Source: Asanoa ferruginea (GTDB lineage Bacteria > Actinomycetota > Actinomycetes > Mycobacteriales > Micromonosporaceae). From it: 64,000 bases of DNA. Each line of letters opens with the position of its first letter. The first letter of the stretch is position 1. Shown piece after piece: positions 1-7,710 of the stretch. The DNA lies in the NCBI RefSeq assembly GCF_003387075.1, contig NZ_QUMQ01000001.1, forward strand, positions 8,370,001 to 8,434,000, in the 5' to 3' direction. Made by a program: the position numbers and the translations under genes. Under the pieces are notes generated by a model. The model ran no database searches, was not told where the DNA came from, and saw nothing but the letters and a program-made list of their open reading frames with translations.

Positions 1-1
1 C

Positions 2-1312
2 GGCCTGCTGACGCCCGGCGAGTTCGCCCGCGCCCGGTTCGGTTCGCCGGGCCTGGGCGCGCTGATCGCGGTGACTGGCATCATCGCGACGATGCCCTAC
101 GTGGCCGTGCAGTTGCTGGCGCTGAAAGCGGTCCTCAGCACGGTCGGCGTGACCGGCGAATGGCCGCTGCTGATCGCGGTCCTGGTCGTGTCGCTCAGCA
201 CGTTCCGGTCGGGTCTGCGCGCGCCGGCGCTGCTGTCGATCGCGAAGGACATCCTGCTGGCCTGGGTCGTGGTGTCGGCGCTGCTGGTCGTGACGATGTC
301 GAGCGGCTGGCAGCAGATCTTCCAGCGGGCCGGCGGCTATTTCGCCAGCACCCCGTCGCCGGGCGATGGCCTGCTGCTCGCGCCGACGGGCCAACTCGGC
401 TTCGTCACGCTGATCCTGGGCTCGGTGCTGTCGATCTTCGCCTATCCGCACGCGCTGACCGGCATGCTGGCGGCCAAGGACCGCTCGACGATCCGCCGCA
501 ACATCGCCGCGTCGCCGATCTACTGCCTCGTACTCGCGTTGATGGCGCTGTTGGGTTTCTTCGCCCTGTCGGAGGGCGTGCGGCCGGTGAACGGTGACCT
601 CAACACGGTGATGCCGCAGATGTTCCACCAACTCTTCCCGGCCTGGTCGGCCGGAATCGCACTGGCGGCGCTGGGCGTGGCCGCCCTCATCCCGGCGGCG
701 GTCATGTCGATCTCCGCGGCGAACGCGTTCACGCGCTCGATCTACCGCACCTACCTGCGCCCCGACGCGTCACCCGGCGAGGAGGCAAGGGTCAGCCGCT
801 GGGCGTCACTGGTGGTCAAATTCGGTGCGGTGGCATTCATTCTGGCACTGCAACCGTCGTACGCCGTAGACCTCCAACTCATCGGCGGCGTGATCATCCT
901 GCAGACCATCCCGGCCGTCTTCCTCGGCCTGGCAACGGCGTGGTTCGACTGGCGCGCCCTGATCGGCGGGCTGGTGACGGGCCTGGTCGCGAGCATCGCC
1001 CTGCTGTGGGACATCCAGCAACTCGGCCCCGGCGGCACCGTCGTCAAGGCCCACTTCGGCGGCTCGACGATGCCGGTCGGCGACACGGGCGCGACCATCT
1101 ACGTCGGCATCGTCGCGCTGGCGGTCAACCTGCTCGTCGTGATCGTGCTGACCCTGCTGCTGCGGCTGATGCGGGTGCCGCGGGGCGTGGACGCGACCCG
1201 CCCGGAGGACTACGTCGCCGACGTCGACGACCCGACCATCAAGCGACTCGACGAGATCCTCGACGGCCTGCCGACCAGACCGGTCGGCGCCCACGCACGC
1301 CGACCGGGCTGA
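2..1312 (+). CDS. Sodium:solute symporter (SSS family), 5'-truncated by the window edge
   Basis: An integral membrane permease that would import a small solute, plausibly a monocarboxylate, with Na+. The reading frame is open from base 2, so the true start lies upstream; the GTG at 71 is an internal valine. The visible 436 residues carry about ten hydrophobic segments separated by short loops, in the SSS arrangement, and end in a hydrophilic tail (around 1190-1309) rich in D and R. The stretch LLTPGEFARARFGSPGLG just before a transmembrane helix is typical of actinobacterial MctP/YidK-like members. Substrate cannot be read from sequence. The stop lies 3 bases from the stop of the convergent GNAT gene. 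Confidence 0.85.
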   Translation, partial: GLLTPGEFARARFGSPGLGALIAVTGIIATMPYVAVQLLALKAVLSTVGVTGEWPLLIAVLVVSLSTFRSGLRAPALLSIAKDILLAWVVVSALLVVTMSSGWQQIFQRAGGYFASTPSPGDGLLLAPTGQLGFVTLILGSVLSIFAYPHALTGMLAAKDRSTIRRNIAASPIYCLVLALMALLGFFALSEGVRPVNGDLNTVMPQMFHQLFPAWSAGIALAALGVAALIPAAVMSISAANAFTRSIYRTYLRPDASPGEEARVSRWASLVVKFGAVAFILALQPSYAVDLQLIGGVIILQTIPAVFLGLATAWFDWRALIGGLVTGLVASIALLWDIQQLGPGGTVVKAHFGGSTMPVGDTGATIYVGIVALAVNLLVVIVLTLLLRLMRVPRGVDATRPEDYVADVDDPTIKRLDEILDGLPTRPVGAHARRPG

Positions 1313-1315
1313 GCG

Positions 1316-2245
1316 TCACTCCCAGGTCATGTCGACCTGTCGTTCGAAGACCTCGTAGCCCGCCCGGGCGAACGCCTTCGCCATCGGGATGTTGCCGACG
1401 TCGGTGGCCGCGCGGATGCGCGGGACACCCTCCGCCGCGAGCAGGCGGGTGCCCTCGGCCAGCAGTTCGGCGATATAGCCGTTGCCGCGGTGGGCGGGCA
1501 CGACGCCGATATAGGCGATGATCGGGTTGTAGGAGTTGCGGGCCGGGATGACGAAACCGACCGGTGTCCCGTCGTCGAGCACGCCGATCCGCCACCACTC
1601 GCGCGGTGACTGGTAGCCGAGCAGTTCCTCGTCGTATTGCTGGTTGGCCTGCTCGGCCGCACTCATCCGCGTGAGTTCGGCCTGGCTGTGCGCGTCGAGC
1701 GTGCCGTCGAGCACATCGGTCATCAGGGCGACCAGGTCGGCGCGGTCGGCGACCGGCCGGAAGGTCAGGCGCCGGTTGTCGACTTCAGGAACGCCGCGCT
1801 CTGGCAGCCACTCGAGCCGGAGCCGCTCGACCAGCAGCTTCGCGCCGGTGCGTTCGAGCGCGGCGACCCGCTCGGTGACCACCCGGTTGGCCGCCGGGTC
1901 GTCGAGCCAGTCGAGTGGGGTGAACCTGATGTATTGCGGCAGGGTCGCGCCCTCCGGGAAGACCGCGGCCGTGGCCGCCTCGAACAGCTTCAGGGCAACG
2001 TCGACGCTGCCGGGCGAGTCGTCGAAATCGAAGAAATCCAGCGCGTAGGGGTCTTCGCCCTCGCGCCAGGTCCACCAGCCGACCCGGGCGACCACCTGGT
2101 CGTCGCGCAGTGCCACCCACAGCCATTGCGGCCGGCGGCGGCCCTCGGCGAGGTCGCGGGCGAGTTCCTGGTCGAGTTTATAGCGGAGTTGGCAGAACAG
2201 GGGCAGTTCGTCTGGCCCGGTGATCGGGCGCAGGACTGTTGTCAT
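1316..2245 (-). CDS. GNAT-family N-acetyltransferase
   Basis: Predicted acetyl-CoA-dependent acetyltransferase of 309 residues, about twice the length of a single GNAT domain. The recognisable acetyl-CoA binding motif A is in the C-terminal half (VPAHRGNGYIAELLAEG followed by IRAATDVGNIPMAKAFARAG). The N-terminal half, starting LRPITGPDELPLF, looks like a second, degenerate GNAT fold, as in mycothiol-synthase-like double GNATs. The ATG at 2245 is chosen over the GTG at 2251 because an AAGGA sits 8 bases before the ATG but only 2 before the GTG. Substrate unknown. It is convergent with the symporter and shares no operon with RidA, about 200 bases upstream. Confidence 0.8.
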   Translation of the reverse strand: MTTVLRPITGPDELPLFCQLRYKLDQELARDLAEGRRRPQWLWVALRDDQVVARVGWWTWREGEDPYALDFFDFDDSPGSVDVALKLFEAATAAVFPEGATLPQYIRFTPLDWLDDPAANRVVTERVAALERTGAKLLVERLRLEWLPERGVPEVDNRRLTFRPVADRADLVALMTDVLDGTLDAHSQAELTRMSAAEQANQQYDEELLGYQSPREWWRIGVLDDGTPVGFVIPARNSYNPIIAYIGVVPAHRGNGYIAELLAEGTRLLAAEGVPRIRAATDVGNIPMAKAFARAGYEVFERQVDMTWE

Positions 2246-2448
2246 GGGCACATTCCTTGCTCGGGTGTGCCCGTCTCCGGATCTCGCGTCAGCGCGTCGG
2301 CGACGCGAGCGAAGGCACGGGCACGACGATGGCGTTCATCTGCTCGTCCCTCCTCTCGTTTCCTGCGGCCCGCACGCACGGAACCGTTCGACGCACAGAG
2401 ATACCGGACCAGACGACCGCGCCGCAACCCGGTTTTCCCGGCCCGCGG

Positions 2449-2838
2449 TCAGACGACGGCGACGGCGTCGATCTCGACGAGAAAGCCCGGTCCGAGATCG
2501 GCGACGACGTGGACGGTGATGGCCGGGGGCGGGTCTTCCCGGTTCCAGACCTCCTGGAACGCGGCCACGCCGTCGTCGAACGACTGGCCGGCCACCGTGG
2601 CGATCCGCCAGTGCACGATGTTGGCCAGGGTCGCGCCCTCGCTCTCCAGGATTGTGGCGAGGTTGAGGAACGCCTGCTTGGACTGCTCCCCCACGGTCGG
2701 CCCGACGACCTTGCCGTCGGAGTCGACGCCGTTCTGACCGCTGATGTAGATGGTCTTCGTCGGCTGCTCGACCACGACCGCCTGGCTGAACGCGGGGCTG
2801 CGGTGGAGTCCTTCGGGGTTGATGTGCCGTACACCCAT
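2449..2838 (-). CDS. RidA/YjgF-family protein
   Basis: A 129-residue member of the RidA (YjgF/YER057c/UK114) family, trimeric enzymes that hydrolyse reactive enamine/imine intermediates from PLP enzymes. Family signatures seen are YISGQNGVDSDGKVVG near residue 31, QAFLNLATILESEGAT near 55, and the C-terminal AITVHVVADLGPGFLVEIDA. The arginine expected near residue 105 of archetypal RidA is not obvious, so deaminase activity is uncertain and it may belong to a Rid2-7 subgroup. Start ATG has a strong GGAGG 7 bases upstream. It is divergent from the CGNR regulator across 71 bases containing two inverted repeats, suggesting control by that regulator. Confidence 0.88.
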   Translation of the reverse strand: MGVRHINPEGLHRSPAFSQAVVVEQPTKTIYISGQNGVDSDGKVVGPTVGEQSKQAFLNLATILESEGATLANIVHWRIATVAGQSFDDGVAAFQEVWNREDPPPAITVHVVADLGPGFLVEIDAVAVV

Positions 2839-2868
2839 TGCCTTGCCTCCTGATCGATGGCTGACACC

Positions 2869-2904
2869 GGTAATAGCGGTTACCCAACAACACTAGTTAT
2901 AGTG
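2869..2904. promoter_or_regulatory. Two inverted repeats between ridA-like and CGNR genes
   Basis: GGTAATAGCGGTTACC (2869-2884) has 5-bp arms GGTAA/TTACC; CACTA-GTTA-TAGTG (2891-2904) is a second dyad immediately before the CGNR start. A TATAGT hexamer at 2898-2903 lies 7 bases before the ATG at 2910, where no Shine-Dalgarno is visible, so the CGNR gene may be transcribed as a leaderless mRNA. Operator function is inferred from position. Confidence 0.45.
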
Positions 2905-2909
2905 GTGTC

Positions 2910-3503
2910 ATGCGAGGGAGCGCAACCGGACGGCTGTTGAACGACCCCAAGGGGGGCTCGTTCTGGTTCGATGCCGGCGCCATCTGTCTCGACTTCGCGC
3001 ACACCGGCGGCGAGGGGCAATACGCGGTGTTCGAGAGCCTTCACCGGCCCGCTGACCTCGGCGAATGGTTGGCCGCGCCACCGCTGGGCGTGGTCGTCTC
3101 GGTCCCGGTCTCGGCCGGCGAGCTGACCGCAGCCAAGACGTTGCGTCAGGCGATCTGGGAGGTGGCGCACGACCGGGCGGCGGGTCGGCCCCTGACGGCC
3201 ACGGCCGTCGCGACCATCAACCAGGCCGCGACGCCCGCGCCGTTGCTGCCCGCGCTGGCGGCTGACGGCACGACCGCGGAGTGGGCGTCGCCGGTGAGCG
3301 CGACGCAGGCACTGTCCACCCTGGCCCGCGAGATGATCGAGCTGTTATCGGGGCCGCTCGCCGAGCGCATCCGCGAGTGCGCGAGCGACAACTGCCCGCT
3401 GGTGTTCGTCGACTCCTCGCGCCCCAACGCCCGCCGCTGGTGCGCCATGGAACGGTGCGGCAATCGCCACAAGCTCCGTGCCCTCCGGGCCCGGCGCGCC
3501 TAG
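2910..3503 (+). CDS. CGNR zinc-finger / ABATE domain regulator
   Basis: A 197-residue protein of the ABATE-CGNR family, usually annotated as stress-induced transcription regulators. The C-terminal zinc finger is plain: CASDNCPLVFVDSSRP near 153 and RRWCAMERCGNRHK near 172, giving the four cysteines and the CGNR tetrapeptide that names the family. The N-terminal ABATE domain (residues 15-130) starts with FDAGAICLDFAHT. It is divergent from the RidA-like gene with inverted repeats between them, so autoregulation and control of RidA are plausible. Its TAG interlocks with the TAG of the convergent enoyl-CoA hydratase in a shared CTAG (3500-3503). Confidence 0.85.
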   Translation: MRGSATGRLLNDPKGGSFWFDAGAICLDFAHTGGEGQYAVFESLHRPADLGEWLAAPPLGVVVSVPVSAGELTAAKTLRQAIWEVAHDRAAGRPLTATAVATINQAATPAPLLPALAADGTTAEWASPVSATQALSTLAREMIELLSGPLAERIRECASDNCPLVFVDSSRPNARRWCAMERCGNRHKLRALRARRA

Positions 3504-4318
3504 AACTCGAAAGCGCGAGTGCCGAGGCGTTCTTCGAGGTCGCCGGGTTGTTGCAGGCCGGCCGCGAAGGTCGCCGCCGCCCAGCTTTGGACCCGCGGGG
3601 TGGCGAGCCGGGCCGCGAAGGCCGCGGCCTGCGGCGGGTATTCGCGTTCGTCGGGCAGCGTGAGGGCGTCCACCCAGGCCTTCAGCTCGGCCAACGTGGC
3701 GCGGTCGGCGCGCGCGACCCGGTTGGCGAACGCGGTCACGAAGTCGTCGAGTTCGGCGTCCGGAACGGCGCGGTTGACATAGCCGTAGCGCTCGGCGAGG
3801 TCGCCGTCGAAGTCGTCGGCACCCGCGAGGATCTCCAGAGCCCGACCGCGCCCGACCAGGCGCGGCAACCGGGCCGGAGCCCCGCCGCCGGGCGGCACGC
3901 TGCCCGCGCCCATCTCGAACTGACCGATCAGGGTGCGCTCGCGGCTGGCGAAGCGAACGTCGGTCGCCAGCAGGAACTCGCTCCCGGCGCCGCGGGCCCG
4001 GCCGCGGATCTTGCTGATCGTCAGCACCGGTAGCTTGCTCAGCCGCACCAGGATGTCGATGAACGGGTGCTGCCCGGTGACCGGCGGCGGCTGGTCGGCC
4101 AGGCGCGCGAGGTCTTCGTTGAGATCCCAGTGCGCGATGAAGTAGTCGGGGTTGGCGCTCTCGAACACGATGACGGTCAGCGCGGGATCCTTCTCGGCCG
4201 CGTCGATCAGAGCGCGCGTCTCGATGATCGTCTGGGCGTCGAACAGGTTGACCGGCGGGTTGTCGAACGAGACGCGCCAGAACGACGGCGACTCCTTACT
4301 GACGTTGAGCTGTGCCAC
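3500..4318 (-). CDS. Enoyl-CoA hydratase/isomerase (crotonase) family protein
   Basis: A 272-residue crotonase-fold protein; members hydrate or isomerise acyl-CoA thioesters. Seen: FDNPPVNLFDAQTI near residue 18, the oxyanion-hole region KIRGRARGAGSEFLLATDVRFAS near 105, and GQFEMGAGSVPPGGGAPARLPRLVG near 133, where the second helix of the fold and catalytic acids normally sit. Which reaction it performs is not clear, because the usual pair of glutamates is not obvious. GTG at 4318 is chosen because the crotonase domain begins within a few residues; the frame stays open upstream only as a shadow of the carbonic anhydrase. It follows the anhydrase with a 5-base gap, so the two probably form an operon. 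Confidence 0.82.
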   Translation of the reverse strand: MAQLNVSKESPSFWRVSFDNPPVNLFDAQTIIETRALIDAAEKDPALTVIVFESANPDYFIAHWDLNEDLARLADQPPPVTGQHPFIDILVRLSKLPVLTISKIRGRARGAGSEFLLATDVRFASRERTLIGQFEMGAGSVPPGGGAPARLPRLVGRGRALEILAGADDFDGDLAERYGYVNRAVPDAELDDFVTAFANRVARADRATLAELKAWVDALTLPDEREYPPQAAAFAARLATPRVQSWAAATFAAGLQQPGDLEERLGTRAFEF

Positions 4319-4323
4319 GCCGG

Positions 4324-4848
4324 TCACCGCCCCGTGGGTGCGACAACGGTTTCCACGAGTCCGGTGTGGACGTCGTAGACCAGTCCGGACACGGGAAGCC
4401 CCGGCGGGAGCGCCCGTTTGATGAGTTCGACGTCCATTGCGACGGAGGCCCGCGGGTCCATCACGGCTTTGCCTTCGAGTTCGGCGACCGGGATCTCGAA
4501 ATACTCGGCCAGCTGCTCGGGGTAGGCCGCGAGATCCCTGATGCCGCAGTCGGTGTGGTGCAGGACGACCAGGTGCCCTCCCGGCTGGGGCGGTCCCGGC
4601 CTGCGCGCCTGTGCGACCTTGGCCAGCATCACCCACGAACGCAGGGTCGCCGGCGTCACCCGCCCACCGATGTTGCGCATCACCACGGCGTCGCCGAACG
4701 TCAGACCCAGCACAATGCTCGGGTCGACCCGCGGGTCGACGCAGCCGATCACCCGCAGGTTGCCGGTGGACTGGAGCGGCAGATCGGCGAACACCCCGCT
4801 GGCGACGAACTCAGCGTTGCGCCGAGCCAACTCGTCGGTGTCGATCAC
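4324..4848 (-). CDS. Beta-class carbonic anhydrase
   Basis: A 174-residue beta carbonic anhydrase (CO2 + water to bicarbonate and proton), soluble in the cytoplasm. The zinc site is complete: CVDPR gives the Cys and the Asp-Arg dyad (C-x-D-x-R, near residue 36), and HHTDCG gives the His and second Cys (H-x-x-C, near residue 98). RNIGGRVT near 58 is the conserved active-site loop. It is the first gene of a short operon with the crotonase gene downstream. Bicarbonate supply to acyl-CoA carboxylation would be a natural link to an acyl-CoA enzyme, but that is inference. Confidence 0.9.
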   Translation of the reverse strand: MIDTDELARRNAEFVASGVFADLPLQSTGNLRVIGCVDPRVDPSIVLGLTFGDAVVMRNIGGRVTPATLRSWVMLAKVAQARRPGPPQPGGHLVVLHHTDCGIRDLAAYPEQLAEYFEIPVAELEGKAVMDPRASVAMDVELIKRALPPGLPVSGLVYDVHTGLVETVVAPTGR

Positions 4849-4931
4849 AATCCCGATCGTACGCCCGCTTTGCCCAGATTTTGCGTTGATCTCGCTTGGG
4901 TCCGGCGCCGTGCCGGCCTAGTGTCGATGGC

Positions 4932-5159
4932 GTGGATAGTGGGCCGGTCACCGTGGCGATCGTCAGGAGCCGCATCGAGGCCGAACTGGCGGTAGGCCTG
5001 CTGCGCAGCCAGGGCCTGCGGGCGGCCTTCATCGCGGACGATGTCGGTGGGCAGGAGCCGCAGCTGCAACAGGACGGCGTACGCGTCATCGTCGCACCGG
5101 AAGACGAAGCCACCGCCCGGCGCATCCTCGCGGACCTCGACGACCCGGGGCCCGAGTGA
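4932..5159 (+). CDS. DUF2007-like putative signal transducing protein
   Basis: A 75-residue protein with a small ferredoxin-like fold expected of DUF2007 proteins: VTVAIVRSRIEAELAVGLL, then LRAAFIADDVGG and VRVIVAPEDEATARRIL, an alternation of strand and helix. The function of the family is unknown; it is described as signal-transducing. A GTG at 4932 is preferred, as the domain starts six residues later; GTG 4950 is an alternative, and an upstream in-frame start at 4896 would add a proline/arginine-rich leader that looks non-coding. It overlaps the next gene by 4 bases, indicating translational coupling. Confidence 0.65.
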   Translation: MDSGPVTVAIVRSRIEAELAVGLLRSQGLRAAFIADDVGGQEPQLQQDGVRVIVAPEDEATARRILADLDDPGPE

Positions 5160-5791
5160 TCGATCCGACCGTCCTGCATCCCATGCCCGACCAGCCACGC
5201 GTGGTGTTGCTCAAACCCCTGGTCACGTCGCCGCTGATCGAGGTCGGCGAGTTCTCCTACTACGACGACCCCAACGATCCGACGGCCTTCGAGACCCGGA
5301 ACGTGCTCTACCACTTTGGTCCCGAGCGGCTGGTCATCGGCAAGTTCTGTGCCCTGGGCGAGGGCGTCCGCTTCATCATGAACGGCGCCAACCACCGCAT
5401 GGACGGCCCGTCGACGTTTCCCTTCCCCATCATGGGTGGCTCGTGGGCCGACCACTTCGATCTCATCACCGGCCTGCCCGGCCGGGGCGACACGGTGGTC
5501 GGCCACGACGTCTGGTTCGGCTATCAAGCCATGGTCATGCCAGGTGTACGCATCGGCAGCGGCGCGATCATCGCCTCGGGCTCGGTGGTCGTCGACGATG
5601 TCCCGGACTACGGCATCGTCGGTGGCAACCCCGCGCGACTGATCCGCCGGCGCTACAGCGACGAGACCGTGACCCGCCTGCTGGCCCTGGCCTGGTGGGA
5701 CTGGCCGACCGAGCACATCACCGAGCACCTCCGCACGATCATGTCCGGCACGGTCGACGACCTCGAAGCCGCCGCACCAACACGTCCGTAG
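5156..5791 (+). CDS. CatB/Vat-like hexapeptide (LbH) O-acetyltransferase
   Basis: A 211-residue left-handed beta-helix acetyltransferase related to the xenobiotic acetyltransferases (streptogramin Vat, CatB). Seen: FSYYDDPNDP near residue 29, FCALGEGVRFIMNGANHRMDG near 64 with the catalytic histidine context NHRMDG, hexapeptide repeats between 110 and 150 (VVGHDVWFGYQAMVMPGVRI), and the closing VGGNPARLIRRRY. Members acetylate antibiotics or sugars; chromosomal actinobacterial copies are mostly uncharacterised, so a resistance role is only possible. GTG at 5156 overlaps the previous TGA; ATG 5180 is an alternative. It forms an operon with the DUF2007 gene. Confidence 0.85.
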   Translation: MIDPTVLHPMPDQPRVVLLKPLVTSPLIEVGEFSYYDDPNDPTAFETRNVLYHFGPERLVIGKFCALGEGVRFIMNGANHRMDGPSTFPFPIMGGSWADHFDLITGLPGRGDTVVGHDVWFGYQAMVMPGVRIGSGAIIASGSVVVDDVPDYGIVGGNPARLIRRRYSDETVTRLLALAWWDWPTEHITEHLRTIMSGTVDDLEAAAPTRP

Positions 5792-5845
5792 CCGGGCACA
5801 ACCGAAACGGGGTCGCTACCACTCCTATTGGGGTGGGAGGCCGGG

Positions 5846-6346
5846 TTGCGGAATGAACAGGACTACGTCGAGTACGTGCGGGCGCGGATCGGGCGCCTGC
5901 GCCAACTCGCCTACCGGCTGTGTGGGCAGTGGCCGGCCGCTGACGACCTCGTGCAGGACACCCTCGTCGCGCTCTATGTGCATTGGCGTAGGGCGGCCGC
6001 CGCGGACTCGCTCGACGCCTACGTCCGGGCGATGCTGGTGCACGCCTTCCTGGCGGAGCGGAAACGGTCGCGCCGCCTCCAGCCCGTGGCCGAGGTGATC
6101 GAACGCGCGACCGTGCCGCTGGCCGGTGCGGAAGACCGGATCGACCTGCGGGCCGCGCTCGACCGGCTCTCCCGTGGGCAGCGGGCCGTGCTCGTGCTGC
6201 GCTACTGGGAAGACCTCGACGTCGCGCAGACCGCGGCGATCCTCGGTTGCTCGACCGGGACCGTCAAGAGCCAGACCTCGTACGCCATCAAAGCGCTGCG
6301 TCGCCTGCTGCCGAACCACGAGCCCGAGGATGCGGACACGGCATGA
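5846..6346 (+). CDS. SigE-family ECF RNA polymerase sigma factor
   Basis: A 166-residue group 4 sigma factor of the actinobacterial SigE family (TIGR02983 type). Region 2 is DDLVQDTLVALYVHWRRA near residue 33; region 4 is LSRGQRAVLVLRYWEDLDV followed by the helix-turn-helix AAILGCSTGTVKSQTSYAIKAL near 133. The TTG at 5846 is chosen because GGGAGG ends 6 bases before it and because family members start MRxE; an earlier in-frame TTG at 5828 lacks this. The TGA overlaps the ATG of the membrane protein downstream (ATGA), the usual position of a regulator of the sigma factor. Confidence 0.87.
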   Translation: MRNEQDYVEYVRARIGRLRQLAYRLCGQWPAADDLVQDTLVALYVHWRRAAAADSLDAYVRAMLVHAFLAERKRSRRLQPVAEVIERATVPLAGAEDRIDLRAALDRLSRGQRAVLVLRYWEDLDVAQTAAILGCSTGTVKSQTSYAIKALRRLLPNHEPEDADTA

Positions 6347-7710
6347 GAGAACTGTTCGCGACGTTGCCCGACGAGCCGACGCCGCCGTTGCCGCCCGGCT
6401 ACCTGGAGACCGCCCTCGCCCGGGGGCGCCGCTCGGTTCGTCGCCGGCGGTTGGGCACCACCGCGCTGGCGGCGCTCGCGGTGCTGCTCCTCGCCAGCCT
6501 CGCTACCTCCGTGGTCCCGTTTCAGACCGCCGCACCGGCCACGACGCCGAGCCTGCCCGACACCCTCGCCGGGTACTCGACCCTCACCAGCACCGTCGCG
6601 AAGGCGCCGCCGGGCCGTGCGATCGCCCTCTACGGCTACGGCAACGGCGAGCTGTTCAACATGTTCCAGTCGCTGGTCGTCGGCGCCGACCGCGACACCT
6701 ACCGGCGGGTCGACGCGATGGAGGAGCGCGACCGCCCGTCCGCGCTGCTCGCCCCGGACGGCACCAAGGTCCTGCTCGGCGACGACCGCGGCGCGACCGA
6801 TGACCTGCTTCTCGTCGACCTGGGCACCGGGGAGCGCCGGTCGATCCCGCTGGGCGCGCCGGTCGGCGTGCGGCTGCTGGCCTGGTCGCCCGACGGCCGC
6901 TACGTCGCCTACAGCGCCGCACCCCTCCGCAACACCGGCGAGTTCGGCACCGTCAACGTCGTCGAAGCCGAGGTCGCCCGGACCGGCACGCTGCGGATTC
7001 TCGACGTGGAGACCGGGCGCAGCACCGAGGTGCCGACCCTGCAACCGGCGTGGACGGCGGCGTTCGCACCGGACAGCCGCAGCGTCGCCGTGCAGGTCGG
7101 CCAGCGGGCACACCTGATCGACCTCAGCGGCGCTGAGCAGGCCACTGTCGACATCCCGGCCGGCCGGGAACTCGCCGCGGAGGTCGGCTGGTCCCCCGAC
7201 GGCCAGTTCCTCGCCACCGTGCCCTGGCTCGCGGAAGGGCCCTTCAACGGCAGGAGCGGTGGCGACACCGGGCACGGCACCTTCCTGTGGAAGAACGGCG
7301 ACCTCGCCTTCGTGCCCCTCACCGCCGACGGCACACCACCGCCGACGGCAGTCAAAGACGTCGTTCAACTGCTTGGCTGGCGTACGCCGCAGATGGTGAT
7401 CGTCGCGACCATCGACGCAGTGGGCCACGCGGCGATCGTCGAGGTGCACCGCGACACCGGCGCCCGCCGCACGCTGTCCCGCTTCGACACCGGTCACAGC
7501 TGCGAGCTGCACACCCAGACCTGCCAGCTCTTCGACCTGCACCTCGCCACCGGCCTGCTGCCCGACCTGGCGGTCCGCGACGCCGGCCGCCCACAACGCG
7601 GCGGCCCCTGGCCCACGCTGCTGACCGCGCTCGCGGCCATCGCCCTCCTCGGCACGGCCTGGCTGCTGTGGCGGCGGATCGGGCACCGACGCGGTCGCGC
7701 AGCGCTGTAG
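6343..7710 (+). CDS. Membrane-anchored TolB/WD40-like protein coupled to the sigma factor
   Basis: A 455-residue protein with a short cytoplasmic N-terminus, a transmembrane helix near 37-58 preceded by RRSVRRRR, a large extracytoplasmic region, and a second transmembrane helix near 423-443 ending in a basic tail. The middle has beta-propeller-like repeats (LLAWSPDGRYVAY near 178, VGWSPDGQFLATV near 283), the pattern of TolB/WD40-like sensor domains. No zinc-binding anti-sigma motif (HxxxCxxC) is seen. Its 4-base overlap with the sigma gene suggests it works with it, as a sensor or unconventional anti-sigma factor; this is inference. Its 3' 359 bases are antisense to the open frame of the hydrolase. 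Confidence 0.75.
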   Translation: MRELFATLPDEPTPPLPPGYLETALARGRRSVRRRRLGTTALAALAVLLLASLATSVVPFQTAAPATTPSLPDTLAGYSTLTSTVAKAPPGRAIALYGYGNGELFNMFQSLVVGADRDTYRRVDAMEERDRPSALLAPDGTKVLLGDDRGATDDLLLVDLGTGERRSIPLGAPVGVRLLAWSPDGRYVAYSAAPLRNTGEFGTVNVVEAEVARTGTLRILDVETGRSTEVPTLQPAWTAAFAPDSRSVAVQVGQRAHLIDLSGAEQATVDIPAGRELAAEVGWSPDGQFLATVPWLAEGPFNGRSGGDTGHGTFLWKNGDLAFVPLTADGTPPPTAVKDVVQLLGWRTPQMVIVATIDAVGHAAIVEVHRDTGARRTLSRFDTGHSCELHTQTCQLFDLHLATGLLPDLAVRDAGRPQRGGPWPTLLTALAAIALLGTAWLLWRRIGHRRGRAAL

